Origin: Kumtagia ephedrae
Lineage (GTDB): Bacteria > Pseudomonadota > Alphaproteobacteria > Rhizobiales > Rhizobiaceae
Assembly: GCF_003012745.1 (NCBI RefSeq)
Contig: NZ_PXYK01000035.1
Coordinates: 1-56,315 of the forward strand
Length of the DNA: 56,315 nucleotides
Direction of reading: 5' to 3'
Both the position numbers and the translations under genes were made by a program. The notes beneath the pieces were generated by a model, which was not told where the DNA came from, did no database searches, and saw only the letters and a list, made by a program, of their open reading frames with translations. Shown in pieces: positions 8,372-17,435 of the stretch (the first letter of the stretch is position 1; the number at the start of each line of letters is the position of its first letter).

Positions 8372-9142
8372 CTAGGCGGCGTCGCGCATGTATTTCGCTG
8401 TCGGCAGGATGGTCAGCGGCGCGAGCTCGCCCTGGCGCGGCTTGGCGAACAGCATCCGCTGCTCCATCGCCGTCGACCTGAAGAACGGATAGCGGGTGAA
8501 CGAGCGCTCGCGAATCGCCGCCACCGTTGCGCGGTAAAGCACGACCGGATAGTTCAGGTTCGGATAATCGCGCAATTCGCCAATCTGCTCGGAGCGGTAG
8601 ATGCGCTTGTAGAAGCCGACATGCTCTTCCTTGATGGTCGAAAGGCAGTAAGGCGCCTGAAAGTGGAAGCAGGCCATGCCGGCCAGCCGCAGCGTCAGAT
8701 AGGGTATCTGCGGATAAACCCGCGACCATTCCGGATCGGCCGCGAAACGGCTCGGGTCGATGAACGTGTCGCCGGCGGCGAGCTGCGGCCGCAATATGTC
8801 GCCATAGACCATGGTGGACGGCGAGAACGGCGCCTTGCCGCTGACATGGTGGATGCGCAGCGTGCTGACTAGGAAGCCGTCGACATAGATGCCGAACTTG
8901 TAGCAGTTGGGCGCCTCGTCGAGCGCGTCGTGGATCATCTGCTCCGGAATGTCGGAGACCATGTCGGACAGACGATAGGACTTGTACCGCAGCCGGTAGA
9001 TGTCCTCCAGATCCTCGCCCTTGTCGCAGCGCCGGTATTCGGTCCGTTCCAGCAACTCGGAAACTTTTCTCGCGAACTCGGAAACTTCGGGCACACTACT
9101 GCCCGCTGCGCCGTCGCCCGGCGCATCACGCCTCTCGATCAT
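8372..9142 (-). CDS. N-acyl amino acid synthase FeeM-type acyltransferase (GNAT/autoinducer-synthase fold)
   Basis: 256 aa. The pattern IYRLRYKSYRLSDMV near residues 47-61, then DEAPNCYKFGIYVDGFLVSTLRIH, then GDTFIDPSRFAA, and CLSTIKEEHVGFYKRIYRSE matches the FeeM/LuxI-like GNAT proteins, which move acyl chains from acyl carrier protein to an amino group. The TTG two codons upstream was passed over for ATG 9142, which has GAGG at 6 nt. The product is probably a lipid-like N-acyl amino acid (family knowledge); substrate and role here are not known. It is followed by a Crp/Fnr regulator and preceded by a c-di-GMP protein. Confidence 0.82.
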   Translation of the reverse strand: MIERRDAPGDGAAGSSVPEVSEFARKVSELLERTEYRRCDKGEDLEDIYRLRYKSYRLSDMVSDIPEQMIHDALDEAPNCYKFGIYVDGFLVSTLRIHHVSGKAPFSPSTMVYGDILRPQLAAGDTFIDPSRFAADPEWSRVYPQIPYLTLRLAGMACFHFQAPYCLSTIKEEHVGFYKRIYRSEQIGELRDYPNLNYPVVLYRATVAAIRERSFTRYPFFRSTAMEQRMLFAKPRQGELAPLTILPTAKYMRDAA

Positions 9143-9222
9143 GGTCAACCTCAGCCCCTTCCGCCGCAGTGAAGGTGAACTTCCGCAGACTGCGTGTAAA
9201 GGTGCAAACTCGACACGTTCCG

Positions 9223-9237
9223 TTTACCAGTCGTTAA
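9223..9237. promoter_or_regulatory. Possible CtrA box upstream of the FeeM-like gene
   Basis: TTTA, seven bases, TTAA: one base off the alphaproteobacterial CtrA consensus TTAA-N7-TTAA. It lies about 80 bp before the ATG at 9142 in the most AT-rich stretch nearby. A single near-match is weak evidence. Confidence 0.25.
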
Positions 9238-9308
9238 CCTTAAAAATTCGTAAACTCCTAACGAATCCCGCTCGAAGGAGTCCAGCCTAGGGACTCCGAA
9301 GGCTTGGC

Positions 9309-11678
9309 TCAGCCTTGCAGCAGATTGTCGCGGCGTTGCTTGCCCTTGGCGGCGGGCCGGTCGGGGGCGAAGTGCCAGACCGTGCTCGACATGGTCTCGA
9401 TGCCGGCCGCCGACAGCGCCGAGCCGAAGAGGAAACCCTGGAGCAGGTCGGGTTTCACTTCAGTCGCCAGGATCTTGAGCTGGTCGAAGGTCTCGACGCC
9501 CTCGACCGTGACAGTGAGGCCGAGCGGGCGCGACAGGTTGACGATGCCCTTCAGAAGCTCCAGCGAGCGCCGGCTGCGCGTCACGTCGAGCAGGAAGCTG
9601 CGGTCGATCTTGATCTTGTCGAGCGGCAGCGTGTGCAGATAGCTCAGGCTGGAGTAGCCCGTGCCGAAATCGTCGAGGGCGATGCGCACGCCGGTCTGCC
9701 GCATCTCCTCGATGAACTTGCGCGTTAGCGACTTGTCGTCGAGCAGCGCGGTTTCCGTGACCTCGATCTCGAGGCGGTGCGCCGAAAGCTTCGCGGACGC
9801 CAGGGCGTCGCGCACCCGCTCGACGATGTTGCGGTTGCGGAAGTCGCGGGCCGAAAGGTTGACCGATACGCCGATCTGATCAGGCCATTTCGCGCATTCG
9901 CGGCAGGCCGCGTCGAGCATGAAGGCGCTGATCTCCGAGACGATGCCCATTTCCTCGGCGAGCGGGATGAATATCCCCGGCGAGATCGGGCCGAGATCCG
10001 GATGGTCCCAGCGGCACAGCGCCTCGCAACTGGTGATGCGCATCGTGTCCAGCGCGACGATCGGCTGATAGACCACCCGCAGCGAGCGCGTCTCGATCGC
10101 CGTGCGCAGGTCGGCCTTCATCAGCTGCCGATTGCGGAACGCCGCGTCCATCGCCGCTTCGAACAGCCGCCAGTTGTTCTTGCCGAATTCCTTGGCCTTG
10201 TAGAGCGCAAGATCCGCCTTGACCGTCATGGCGTCGACATCGGTGTCCTTGACCCGCGCCAGCACGGCGCCGCCGCTCATCTGCACGTGCAGGGCATGGC
10301 CGGCGACATCGACGTCGCCCTGCAGGCCGGCGAAGATGCGGTCGATCATGGCCGCCAGATGACTGTCGTCCTCGACCCGGTCGAAGAAGATCATGAACTC
10401 GTCGCCGCCGAAGCGGCTGACCCGCACGGTGTCGGTGGCGAAGGCGGCGAGCTTTTCGGCGACGGCATAGATCAGTCCGTCACCGATCGGATGACCGAGC
10501 GTGTCGTTGATGCTCTTGAAGTCGTCGAGGTCGAGCACGGCGATCGCGCACAGCCGGTCGCGATCGCCGCCGGCCAGTGCCGCTTGCACCACCTCGTGGA
10601 AATAGGCGCGGTTCGGCAGGCCGGTCAGGCTGTCGTAGCGCGCCATCGAGCGGATCTTCTCTTCCGCCTCGACCCGCGCGGTCACGTCCTCGAAGGTGAT
10701 GACGCCGAGCTCCTGGCTGCCTTCGCGCGCCGAGAATTCGTAATGCTGCCCGTTGGTGAAGGAGACCAGCACCTTGCGGCTGCGCCCCTCGCGCAAGGCG
10801 CGCGTCAATTGCGCCTCGATGAAGCGGCAGTCCTTCGCGTCGAGCATGCCGCCGGCGACGCCGCGCATCAGCAGCGAATGGATCGGCCGGCCGAGCAGCG
10901 CGTCCGGCGACTTGAGCGACATCAGATGCGCGGCCTCGGCATTGGCGACCACCACCTTGCCGTCGGGCCCCAGCATGACCAGGCCGTGCGACATCGTGTT
11001 GAGCGCGCGATTGAAGCGCTCGGCGAGCCGGTTGGCCTTGCGCTCCTCCGAAATCGCGGTGAACAGCACGTCGCGAACCAGGTCGGCGAACCGCCGGATG
11101 GCGAAGAAGAACGGCACGGACAGCGTGCCGAGGATGACATGATACATGTCGCCGCGCAGGATGAAGCCCAGCGAGATCGGCCAGGTCATGGTCATGATGA
11201 AGATCATCACCATGCGCGGCGAGCCGTAGTTGCGGCCCGAGATCGAGGTGGCGGAGGCGAGCGTGACCGAGACGGCCGCGATCTCGGCGAAATTGTCGTG
11301 CGCCAGGTAGATGCCGACGAAGCAGAACATGCCGAGCATGAGCCCGTGCAGGGAGCCGTAGACGATGTAGTCGTTCTCGCGCTGACGCGCTTCGTGCCAA
11401 TCCCGCGGCCGGGGCGCGTTGCGGTATTTGCGCACGTTGGTCAACCGCAGCACGGCGACCACCGCCAGCCCGACGGCGACATAGAGGTAGATCGGATCGC
11501 CGGTCTTCCAGTAGCAGAGCCCGACCAGCAGGATCTGCGCGGCGAAACCGATGCTAAGCGTCAGCCCGTCGCGGAAAAGCGTTTCCACGAACGGAATGTA
11601 GACGTCGACCGATATGTCGCTCTTTCGTCTTGTTGGCACGCCGCGATTCCGGCCTTGGGGCAGACCATGGTGTCCCAC
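9309..11678 (-). CDS. Bifunctional diguanylate cyclase/phosphodiesterase (GGDEF-EAL) membrane protein
   Basis: 789 aa. N-terminal hydrophobic region (about residues 35-190) with several membrane helices, then a PAS-like segment (FNRALNTMSHGLVMLGPDGK, about 230-340), then GGDEF (SRFGGDEFMIFF, near 415; active-site motif intact) and EAL (TSCEALCRWDHP near 555, DDFGTGYSSLSYL near 670; intact). It could therefore both make and degrade cyclic-di-GMP. ATG 11678 has no clear ribosome site; a GTG 13 codons later is an alternative start. The gene stands alone, about 170 bp upstream of the FeeM-like gene. Confidence 0.9.
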   Translation of the reverse strand: MGHHGLPQGRNRGVPTRRKSDISVDVYIPFVETLFRDGLTLSIGFAAQILLVGLCYWKTGDPIYLYVAVGLAVVAVLRLTNVRKYRNAPRPRDWHEARQRENDYIVYGSLHGLMLGMFCFVGIYLAHDNFAEIAAVSVTLASATSISGRNYGSPRMVMIFIMTMTWPISLGFILRGDMYHVILGTLSVPFFFAIRRFADLVRDVLFTAISEERKANRLAERFNRALNTMSHGLVMLGPDGKVVVANAEAAHLMSLKSPDALLGRPIHSLLMRGVAGGMLDAKDCRFIEAQLTRALREGRSRKVLVSFTNGQHYEFSAREGSQELGVITFEDVTARVEAEEKIRSMARYDSLTGLPNRAYFHEVVQAALAGGDRDRLCAIAVLDLDDFKSINDTLGHPIGDGLIYAVAEKLAAFATDTVRVSRFGGDEFMIFFDRVEDDSHLAAMIDRIFAGLQGDVDVAGHALHVQMSGGAVLARVKDTDVDAMTVKADLALYKAKEFGKNNWRLFEAAMDAAFRNRQLMKADLRTAIETRSLRVVYQPIVALDTMRITSCEALCRWDHPDLGPISPGIFIPLAEEMGIVSEISAFMLDAACRECAKWPDQIGVSVNLSARDFRNRNIVERVRDALASAKLSAHRLEIEVTETALLDDKSLTRKFIEEMRQTGVRIALDDFGTGYSSLSYLHTLPLDKIKIDRSFLLDVTRSRRSLELLKGIVNLSRPLGLTVTVEGVETFDQLKILATEVKPDLLQGFLFGSALSAAGIETMSSTVWHFAPDRPAAKGKQRRDNLLQG

Positions 11679-11783
11679 ATCGGGCTTAAGAAAGCCTTAG
11701 GCGCGGCCCGAGAGACGGAAAAATGAAGGCTGGCCATCGTCATGACGGCTCCCTTTCGAAAGGCGGTGGAAGAGCGTCCTTTT

Positions 11784-14700
11784 CTACTCAGCGGCGCGCG
11801 CCACCGGCTCCGGCTCCGCAGCGGAAAGGCGGGCAAGCAGGCGCTCGCGCTCGGCATCGGCCCTGGCAACGCTCGCCTGCTTGACATGCCCATAGCCCCG
11901 GATGAGCTGTGGTAGCGAAGCAAGCGCCGTCGCCGCTTCCATGCGATGCGGCTCGAGCAGGCCCATGATGTGGTCGAGGTCGCCTTCGTAGCGGCGGAGC
12001 AGACCCCGCTCCATGCGCCGCTCGGCGGTGCGGGAGAACGGGTCCAGCACGGTGCCGCGCAGGCGCCGCATCGCCGAAAGCACTTTGAAGCCGCTCATCA
12101 TCCAGCCGGGGAAGCGGGATTTGCGCGGCTTGCCTTCAGCGTCGCGGCGGCCGAGGGCGGGCGGGGCAAGGTGGAACTCAAGCCGCTCGTAGCTCTGGAA
12201 CTCGCGCGAAAGCTGCTGCCGGAACGAGCCATCCGTATAGAGGCGCGCCACCTCGTATTCGTCCTTGACCGCCATCAGCTTGAACAGGTTGCGGGCGACC
12301 GCTTCGGTCAGGCGCGTGGAGGCCGGAACCGCGCGGCTTTCTGCCGCGTGCACGGCGGCGACCCGGTTGCGATAGCGCCGCGCATAGGCGGCGTCCTGGT
12401 AGGCGGCCAGGAAGTCGGCACGCCGCGCGATGACCTCGTCCAGCGACTGGGCGACGGGAACCGGGCTCGACGCGTCCGCCTCGCCGACCAGCTGGCGGAG
12501 GAATTGCGGGTCATGGGCGGCGCGGCGGCCCCAGCGGAAGGCAGCGACATTCATGGCGACGGCCTCGCCGTTGAGCCCGATCGCCCGCTCGATCGCCTCC
12601 GCCGACAGCGGCAGCGCGCCAAGCTGGAAGCTCACGCCGAGCAGGAGCATGTTGGCCGCGATCGAATTGCCGAACAACACGGCGGCCGTGCGGGAAGCGT
12701 CGAAGAAATGCGTCCTGTCCTCGCCCGCCGCCTTGCGGATCGCCCGCTTCAGCCGCTCTGTCGGCAGCGAGAAATCGGCGCTGCGGGCAAAGTCGCCGGG
12801 CATCACCTCGGCCGTGTTTGCGACGAAGACGGTGTGGCCCTCGCGCACTGCGGCGAGCACCTTGCGCGAGCCCGAGACGACGAGGTCGCAGCCGAGCACC
12901 AGGTCTGCCTTGCCCGCCGAGACGCGGATCGCATGGATGTCGTCCGGCGTCGCGGCGATGCGTACATGCGTGTAGACCGCTCCGCCCTTCTGGGCGAGGC
13001 CGGCCATGTCGATCATGCCGCAGCCCTTGCCTTCCAGATGCGCGGCCATGCCGAGGATGGCGCCGATGGTCACGACGCCCGTGCCGCCGACGCCGTCGAC
13101 CACCGCCGACCAGCCGGCACCGCCGAGCGGAAAGGATTTCGGCGCCGGCACGCCGTCCAGCGGATCGGCAGCCCCCGCCAGTCCCGGCGCCTTCCTGATC
13201 TTCGCCCCATGCACGGTCACGAAGGAGGGGCAAAAACCGTTGACGCAGGAAAAATCCTTGTTGCAGCTCGACTGGTCGATGCGCCGCTTGCGGCCGAACT
13301 CGGTGTCCAGCGGCTGCACCGAGACGCAGTTCGACTTGACTCCGCAGTCGCCGCAGCCCTCGCAGACCAGCTCGTTGATGATCACCCGCCGGTCGGGATC
13401 GGGAAAGGTGCCGCGCTTGCGCCGTCGCCGCTTCTCGGCCGCGCAGGTCTGGTCGTAGATCAGCACCGATACGCCTTTGACCTCGCGCAGCTCGCGTTGC
13501 ACGAGGTCGAGATCGTCGCGGTGGTGCACCGTTGTGCCGGAAGGGAAACGAGCGGTATATTTGTCCGGCTCGTCGCTGACGACGGCGATCCGCTCGATGC
13601 CTTCCGCCCGCACCTGGTCGGCGATGGCATGGACGGTGATCCCGCCCTCGTGCGGCTGGCCGCCGGTCATGGCGACGGCGTCGTTGTAGAGGATCTTGTA
13701 GGTGATGTTGGCGCCGGCGGCCTTGGCGTAGCGCAGCGCCAGGCTGCCGGAATGGTTGTAGGTACCGTCGCCGAGATTCTGGAAGATGTGATCTCTGGTG
13801 GTGAACGGCGCCTGGCCGACCCACTGCGCGCCCTCGCCGCCCATCGCGGTGAAGCCGAAGGTCGAGCGGTCCATCCACAGCGCCATGAAATGGCAGCCGA
13901 TGCCGGCCGAGGCGATCGAACCTTCCGGCACCTTGGTCGAGCTGTTGTGCGGGCAGCCGGAGCAGAAATAGGGCGTGCGCTGGCCGATGTCCTGCGTCTG
14001 CGCAAGCATGGCCTGGAACTGCCTGAGCCGCGTGACCCGCGCGGAAATCTCCTCCGACGGGCCGATGCCGCGCAGGATGCGCTCGCCGATGGCGATGGCG
14101 ATGTCGTTGGGGTCGAGCGCGCCCGTGGCCGGAAACAGGCCGTCGCCGCGCTCGTCGCGCTTGCCGACGATATCGGGCTGGTGGGCGGTGCCGTAGAGTG
14201 CTTCCTTGAGCTGCACCTCGATCAGCGCCCGCTTCTCCTCGACCACCACGACGGTTTCCAACCCATCGACGAACTCTGCGACGTGCTGCAGGTCGAGCGG
14301 CCATGGGGCGCCGACCTTGAACAGGCGGATGCCGAGCCGGTCGGCCTCGGCTTCGCCGATGCCGAGATCGTCCAGCGCCTGGCGTACGTCGAGATAGCTC
14401 TTGCCGACCGTGATGATGCCGAGTTTTGCGCTGCGCCCGCCGGAATAGACGATGCGGTTGATGCCGTTGGCGCGGATGAAGGCGGCGGCGGCGGCGCGCT
14501 TGTATTCATGCAGCCGCACCTCCTGGCCGAGCTGGTCGAGCTCGTTGCGGATGTTGAGGCCGCCGAGGGGCATATCGAACGGCGGCAGCGCGATCTGCAG
14601 CCGCTCCAGCGCCGAATCGACGGAGGCCGTCGATTCGATATTGTCCTTCACGCATTTGATCGCCGTCCAGGTGCCGGCGAAGCGCGACAGCGCATAACCG

Positions 14701-15254
14701 TAGAGGCCGTAGTCGATCAGCTCCTGCACGCCGGCCGGGTTGAGGATCGGCATCATCATGTCGACGAACAGGAATTCGGTGGCGTGCGCGTTGGTCGAGG
14801 ATTCGGCCATGTGGTCGTCACCCATCAGCGCCAGCACGCCGCCGTGCCGCGAGCTGCCGGCGAGATTGGCGTGGCGGAACACGTCGCCGGAGCGGTCGAC
14901 GCCCGGTCCCTTGCCGTACCAGAGCCCGAAGACGCCGTCGTGCCGGCCTTCGCCGGTGAGCTCGGCCTGCTGCGAGCCCCAGACAGCGGTAGCGGCGAGC
15001 TCCTCGTTGAGGCCGGGCTCGAACACGACGCCGGAGCGGCCGAGCTGCTCACGCGCCCTCCAGAGCTGCATGTCGAGCCCGCCAAGCGGTGAGCCGCGAT
15101 AGCCGGAAACGAAGCCGGCGGTGTCCAGTCCGGCCCGCCGGTCGCGCTCGCGCTGCATCAGGAGCATGCGCACGATCGCCTGGGCGCCGGAGAGGAAGAC
15201 GCGCTCCTTCGACAGATCGAACTTGTCGTCGAGCGCGACGTCGTGGAGGGTCAT
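11784..15254 (-). CDS. Indolepyruvate ferredoxin oxidoreductase family protein (fused alpha/beta/gamma)
   Basis: 1156-aa cytosolic enzyme of the thiamine-diphosphate 2-oxoacid:ferredoxin oxidoreductase type: aryl or branched 2-oxoacid + CoA + oxidised ferredoxin to acyl-CoA + CO2. Order: pyrimidine-binding domain (GFVSGYRGSPLGGLDMQLW near 50), TPP-binding domain (FCSGCPHNSSTKVPEGS near 435, GGEGAQWVGQAPF, later GDGTYNHSG), an iron-sulfur-like segment (CEGCGDCGVKSNC near 640), gamma domain (DGVGGTGVVTIGAILGMA near 730) and a C-terminal helical domain. ATG 15254 is preferred over a TTG two codons upstream. It stands alone and is as long as other fused proteobacterial members. Confidence 0.93.
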   Translation of the reverse strand: MTLHDVALDDKFDLSKERVFLSGAQAIVRMLLMQRERDRRAGLDTAGFVSGYRGSPLGGLDMQLWRAREQLGRSGVVFEPGLNEELAATAVWGSQQAELTGEGRHDGVFGLWYGKGPGVDRSGDVFRHANLAGSSRHGGVLALMGDDHMAESSTNAHATEFLFVDMMMPILNPAGVQELIDYGLYGYALSRFAGTWTAIKCVKDNIESTASVDSALERLQIALPPFDMPLGGLNIRNELDQLGQEVRLHEYKRAAAAAFIRANGINRIVYSGGRSAKLGIITVGKSYLDVRQALDDLGIGEAEADRLGIRLFKVGAPWPLDLQHVAEFVDGLETVVVVEEKRALIEVQLKEALYGTAHQPDIVGKRDERGDGLFPATGALDPNDIAIAIGERILRGIGPSEEISARVTRLRQFQAMLAQTQDIGQRTPYFCSGCPHNSSTKVPEGSIASAGIGCHFMALWMDRSTFGFTAMGGEGAQWVGQAPFTTRDHIFQNLGDGTYNHSGSLALRYAKAAGANITYKILYNDAVAMTGGQPHEGGITVHAIADQVRAEGIERIAVVSDEPDKYTARFPSGTTVHHRDDLDLVQRELREVKGVSVLIYDQTCAAEKRRRRKRGTFPDPDRRVIINELVCEGCGDCGVKSNCVSVQPLDTEFGRKRRIDQSSCNKDFSCVNGFCPSFVTVHGAKIRKAPGLAGAADPLDGVPAPKSFPLGGAGWSAVVDGVGGTGVVTIGAILGMAAHLEGKGCGMIDMAGLAQKGGAVYTHVRIAATPDDIHAIRVSAGKADLVLGCDLVVSGSRKVLAAVREGHTVFVANTAEVMPGDFARSADFSLPTERLKRAIRKAAGEDRTHFFDASRTAAVLFGNSIAANMLLLGVSFQLGALPLSAEAIERAIGLNGEAVAMNVAAFRWGRRAAHDPQFLRQLVGEADASSPVPVAQSLDEVIARRADFLAAYQDAAYARRYRNRVAAVHAAESRAVPASTRLTEAVARNLFKLMAVKDEYEVARLYTDGSFRQQLSREFQSYERLEFHLAPPALGRRDAEGKPRKSRFPGWMMSGFKVLSAMRRLRGTVLDPFSRTAERRMERGLLRRYEGDLDHIMGLLEPHRMEAATALASLPQLIRGYGHVKQASVARADAERERLLARLSAAEPEPVARAAE

Positions 15255-15381
15255 GCGCAAATGCCTGTTCGGGTCCTGGCCTCGAACAGGCCGGCCCCTT
15301 GGGTTCGTCGCGGCGGACTCTTTCGCTCCTTGAACGCCGCGTCAAACAAATTTGCATGTACGGCCGGTAACATAGGGATGA

Positions 15382-16200
15382 CTAGCCCGTCGCAGACCCC
15401 GCCGGTGTCTCGGGAAGACGATAGACGGATATGTGGGAGCGCGATTCGGCGGTGAATTCTGATCTTGTCCAGTCCGCGTGCCTGCCTTCCAGCTCGAACC
15501 CGGCCAACTGAGCCATGAGGTCGAGCTCCGCCGGCCAGATGTAGCGGTGAGGCGAGCGGAACAATCGGGCCTGCTTGCCCGCGTCGAACCGGAAATGGTG
15601 CGACACCACCTGCTGGCGAAGAAGGTCGTAGGTGTCCAGGCCGATATAGCCGTCATCCGCCTGCCAGACGACCGCCTGCTGGCCCGGCGGCAGCTTTCGC
15701 AGCTCAGGCACCCACAGCTCGATCACGAAGCGGCCGCCGGGCGCGAGATGGCGGGCCGCGTTGCGGAAGCAGGCGACCTGCTCGGCCTGCGTCAGCAGGT
15801 TCGATAGCGTGTTGAAGACGAGGTAGACGAGGCTGAATCTTCCCGGGACGATAGCGGTGGCCATGTCGCCCTGGACGACGGGGATGGTCGCCTCGTCGGC
15901 CTTCGCCCGCAGCCGGGCAATCATCGGTCCCGACAGCTCGATGCCGGCAACCGCAATTCCCCGTTCGCACAGAGGCACGGCCACGCGGCCGGTGCCGATC
16001 GCGAATTCGAGCGCCCGGCCGCCGCCGGCGAGCCCCGTCAGGCGATCCACAGCCGGCTCCAGCACGTCGGGCGCGAACATGCCGGTGCCCGGCGTGTCGT
16101 AGTTTTCGGCCGCCTCTTCGTCCCAGATGTCCTGACGATGCATGCCGCGGACTATGTGGCCGGACGGGACCGGCTGTCCAGCGGACCGTCTCGGCGCCAT
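15382..16200 (-). CDS. Class I SAM-dependent methyltransferase
   Basis: 272 aa. Rossmann-type methyltransferase: motif I ALEFAIGTGRVAVPLCERG (about residues 75-93), motif II acidic residue in VAGIELSGPMIARLRAKA, then VVQGDMATAIVPGRFSLVY and a DTYDLLRQ segment; C-terminal LDLMAQLAGFELEGRHADW is typical of small-molecule methyltransferases. Start 16200 has AAGGCGG upstream, formed by the last codons of the preceding gene, whose stop is 2 nt away, so the genes are coupled. A later ATG at 16143 would also keep the whole domain. Substrate unknown. Confidence 0.87.
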   Translation of the reverse strand: MAPRRSAGQPVPSGHIVRGMHRQDIWDEEAAENYDTPGTGMFAPDVLEPAVDRLTGLAGGGRALEFAIGTGRVAVPLCERGIAVAGIELSGPMIARLRAKADEATIPVVQGDMATAIVPGRFSLVYLVFNTLSNLLTQAEQVACFRNAARHLAPGGRFVIELWVPELRKLPPGQQAVVWQADDGYIGLDTYDLLRQQVVSHHFRFDAGKQARLFRSPHRYIWPAELDLMAQLAGFELEGRHADWTRSEFTAESRSHISVYRLPETPAGSATG

Positions 16201-16202
16201 GG

Positions 16203-16748
16203 TCAATCCGCCTTGCCGCCGGCTTTTCCGGGGCATGAGAGTTTCTCGACGTCGGGCAGCTTGCCGTCGGCATGGCCGGCGAGTTCGGGATTGGGCGTGT
16301 AGAGCGGACCGACCACCAGCGGCCGGTCCGGCAGCTCCGTCTGGTCCTGCGACGAGGTGATCGACGTCTCGATCGCTTGCACCTGCCGGCCTTGCGCATC
16401 CTCGATGCGGATCGTGATCCCGTACGGCCTGCCCTTGACGATGCAGCGCAGGGGCGGCGTGGTGACGGTCGTCTTCGCCATTGCCGGCCAGATCTTCTGG
16501 CGCACCTCGATCGGCGCGCCGCCGGTCGGATCCTCGAAGGAGGCGATCGCCACCTGACCATCCTCGACCGGGCCAACGGGCTTCAGGTTGACGAGGAAAG
16601 TGGCCGTGGCGACACGGTAGTTGAAGACGACGAGCTTGCCGTCGAGCGCGAAGCGGTCGCCATCGCTGCCGGAATCGCGGCAGGCTGCCGTAGCGAGGCT
16701 AGCCGCCACCAGCACGGCGATCCGCAGAAGGCTGCCCGGATCAGGCAT
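16203..16748 (-). CDS. Hypothetical lipoprotein
   Basis: 181 aa. Residues 1-23 form a lipoprotein signal with lipobox LATAAC; the aspartate-free +2 residue (Arg) suggests outer-membrane rather than inner-membrane retention. The rest is soluble and strand-rich (KLVVFNYRVATATFLVNLKP, later RPYGITIRIEDAQGRQVQAI). I do not recognise a family. The start overlaps the end of the CGNR gene by 8 bp and its stop abuts the methyltransferase, so all three form one transcript. Confidence 0.8.
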   Translation of the reverse strand: MPDPGSLLRIAVLVAASLATAACRDSGSDGDRFALDGKLVVFNYRVATATFLVNLKPVGPVEDGQVAIASFEDPTGGAPIEVRQKIWPAMAKTTVTTPPLRCIVKGRPYGITIRIEDAQGRQVQAIETSITSSQDQTELPDRPLVVGPLYTPNPELAGHADGKLPDVEKLSCPGKAGGKAD

Positions 16749-17346
16749 GACCGTTGTCCTCGACCCTGCGGCGGCGATAGTGGCGCTGCGCCTTGCGGCG
16801 GTTGCCGCACACCGCCATGTCGCACCACAAGCGGCTGCGGTTGCGGCTCCCGTCGACGAACAGCCAGCGGCAGTTGGCGCAGATGCGGATGCGCGACAGC
16901 CGCGCCGGCTGCAGCAGCGACAGCGCCGACACCGCCAGCGCAGCCTCGAAGGCGAGCGGCGTCTGCACAGCGCGAAAGGGGCGGTCCGTCGCGTCGAACC
17001 GTTCCCCTAGGCTGCCGAGGCCGGCGGCGCAGGCGACCAGCAAAGCCGCAAGCTCGGCCGCAGCAATCGATCCTTCTTGCGCCGCGCTCCGGAACAGCCG
17101 GTCCGTCGCCTCACGGATCGACAGCACTTTCGGCGCGATGTTCCTTGCGTCTTCCACGATCAGCCGGCGGCCGTCGAGCTCTTCCGACCGGTGGAGCGAA
17201 GCGGCCTCGGCGAAGCGTGCGATCTCCGCGACATCGGCGAAGCGGTCGAACGAGCGGACGGGATCGCCGCGCAGCACCACCGTATTGGCCGCATCGAGCG
17301 CCAGCACGCCGCCGGAAAAACGATGCGGTGTCCAGGAAACGGTCAT
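16741..17346 (-). CDS. CGNR zinc-finger (ABATE domain) putative transcriptional regulator
   Basis: 201 aa. N-terminal alpha-helical ABATE-type region (about residues 15-140) and a C-terminal CGNR zinc finger: CANCRWLFVDGSRNRSRLWC, then DMAVCGNRRKAQRHYRRRR. The four zinc cysteines (CxxC...C...C) are all present. These proteins are thought to be stress-linked transcription factors. First gene of the minus operon with the lipoprotein and methyltransferase. It is divergent from the LivH-like gene, with an inverted repeat in the shared 89-bp promoter region. Confidence 0.87.
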   Translation of the reverse strand: MTVSWTPHRFSGGVLALDAANTVVLRGDPVRSFDRFADVAEIARFAEAASLHRSEELDGRRLIVEDARNIAPKVLSIREATDRLFRSAAQEGSIAAAELAALLVACAAGLGSLGERFDATDRPFRAVQTPLAFEAALAVSALSLLQPARLSRIRICANCRWLFVDGSRNRSRLWCDMAVCGNRRKAQRHYRRRRVEDNGHA

Positions 17347-17355
17347 TCCTCGTAC

Positions 17356-17387
17356 TCTAACTGGTAAAAGCCGTTTGACAAGTTAGA
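17356..17387. promoter_or_regulatory. Inverted repeat in the CGNR / LivH-like divergent promoter
   Basis: TCTAACT (17356-17362) and AGTTAGA (17381-17387) are perfect inverted half-sites with centres about 25 bp apart. TTGACA (17375-17380) overlaps as a possible -35 box for the plus gene. It may be an operator for the adjacent CGNR regulator. Confidence 0.35.
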
Positions 17388-17435
17388 TCGGCGGCCGCAG
17401 GTTTCCGCAATGGCAGGTCACGCCGGGACGGCTCC

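Noticed and set aside
11946-15092. A 1048-codon open frame on the plus strand opposite the indolepyruvate oxidoreductase, and many similar long antisense frames
   Set aside because: These are shadow frames of GC-rich coding DNA: rich in Arg, Ala, Gly, His and Asp, with no domain motif, and lying wholly opposite genes with clear catalytic motifs.
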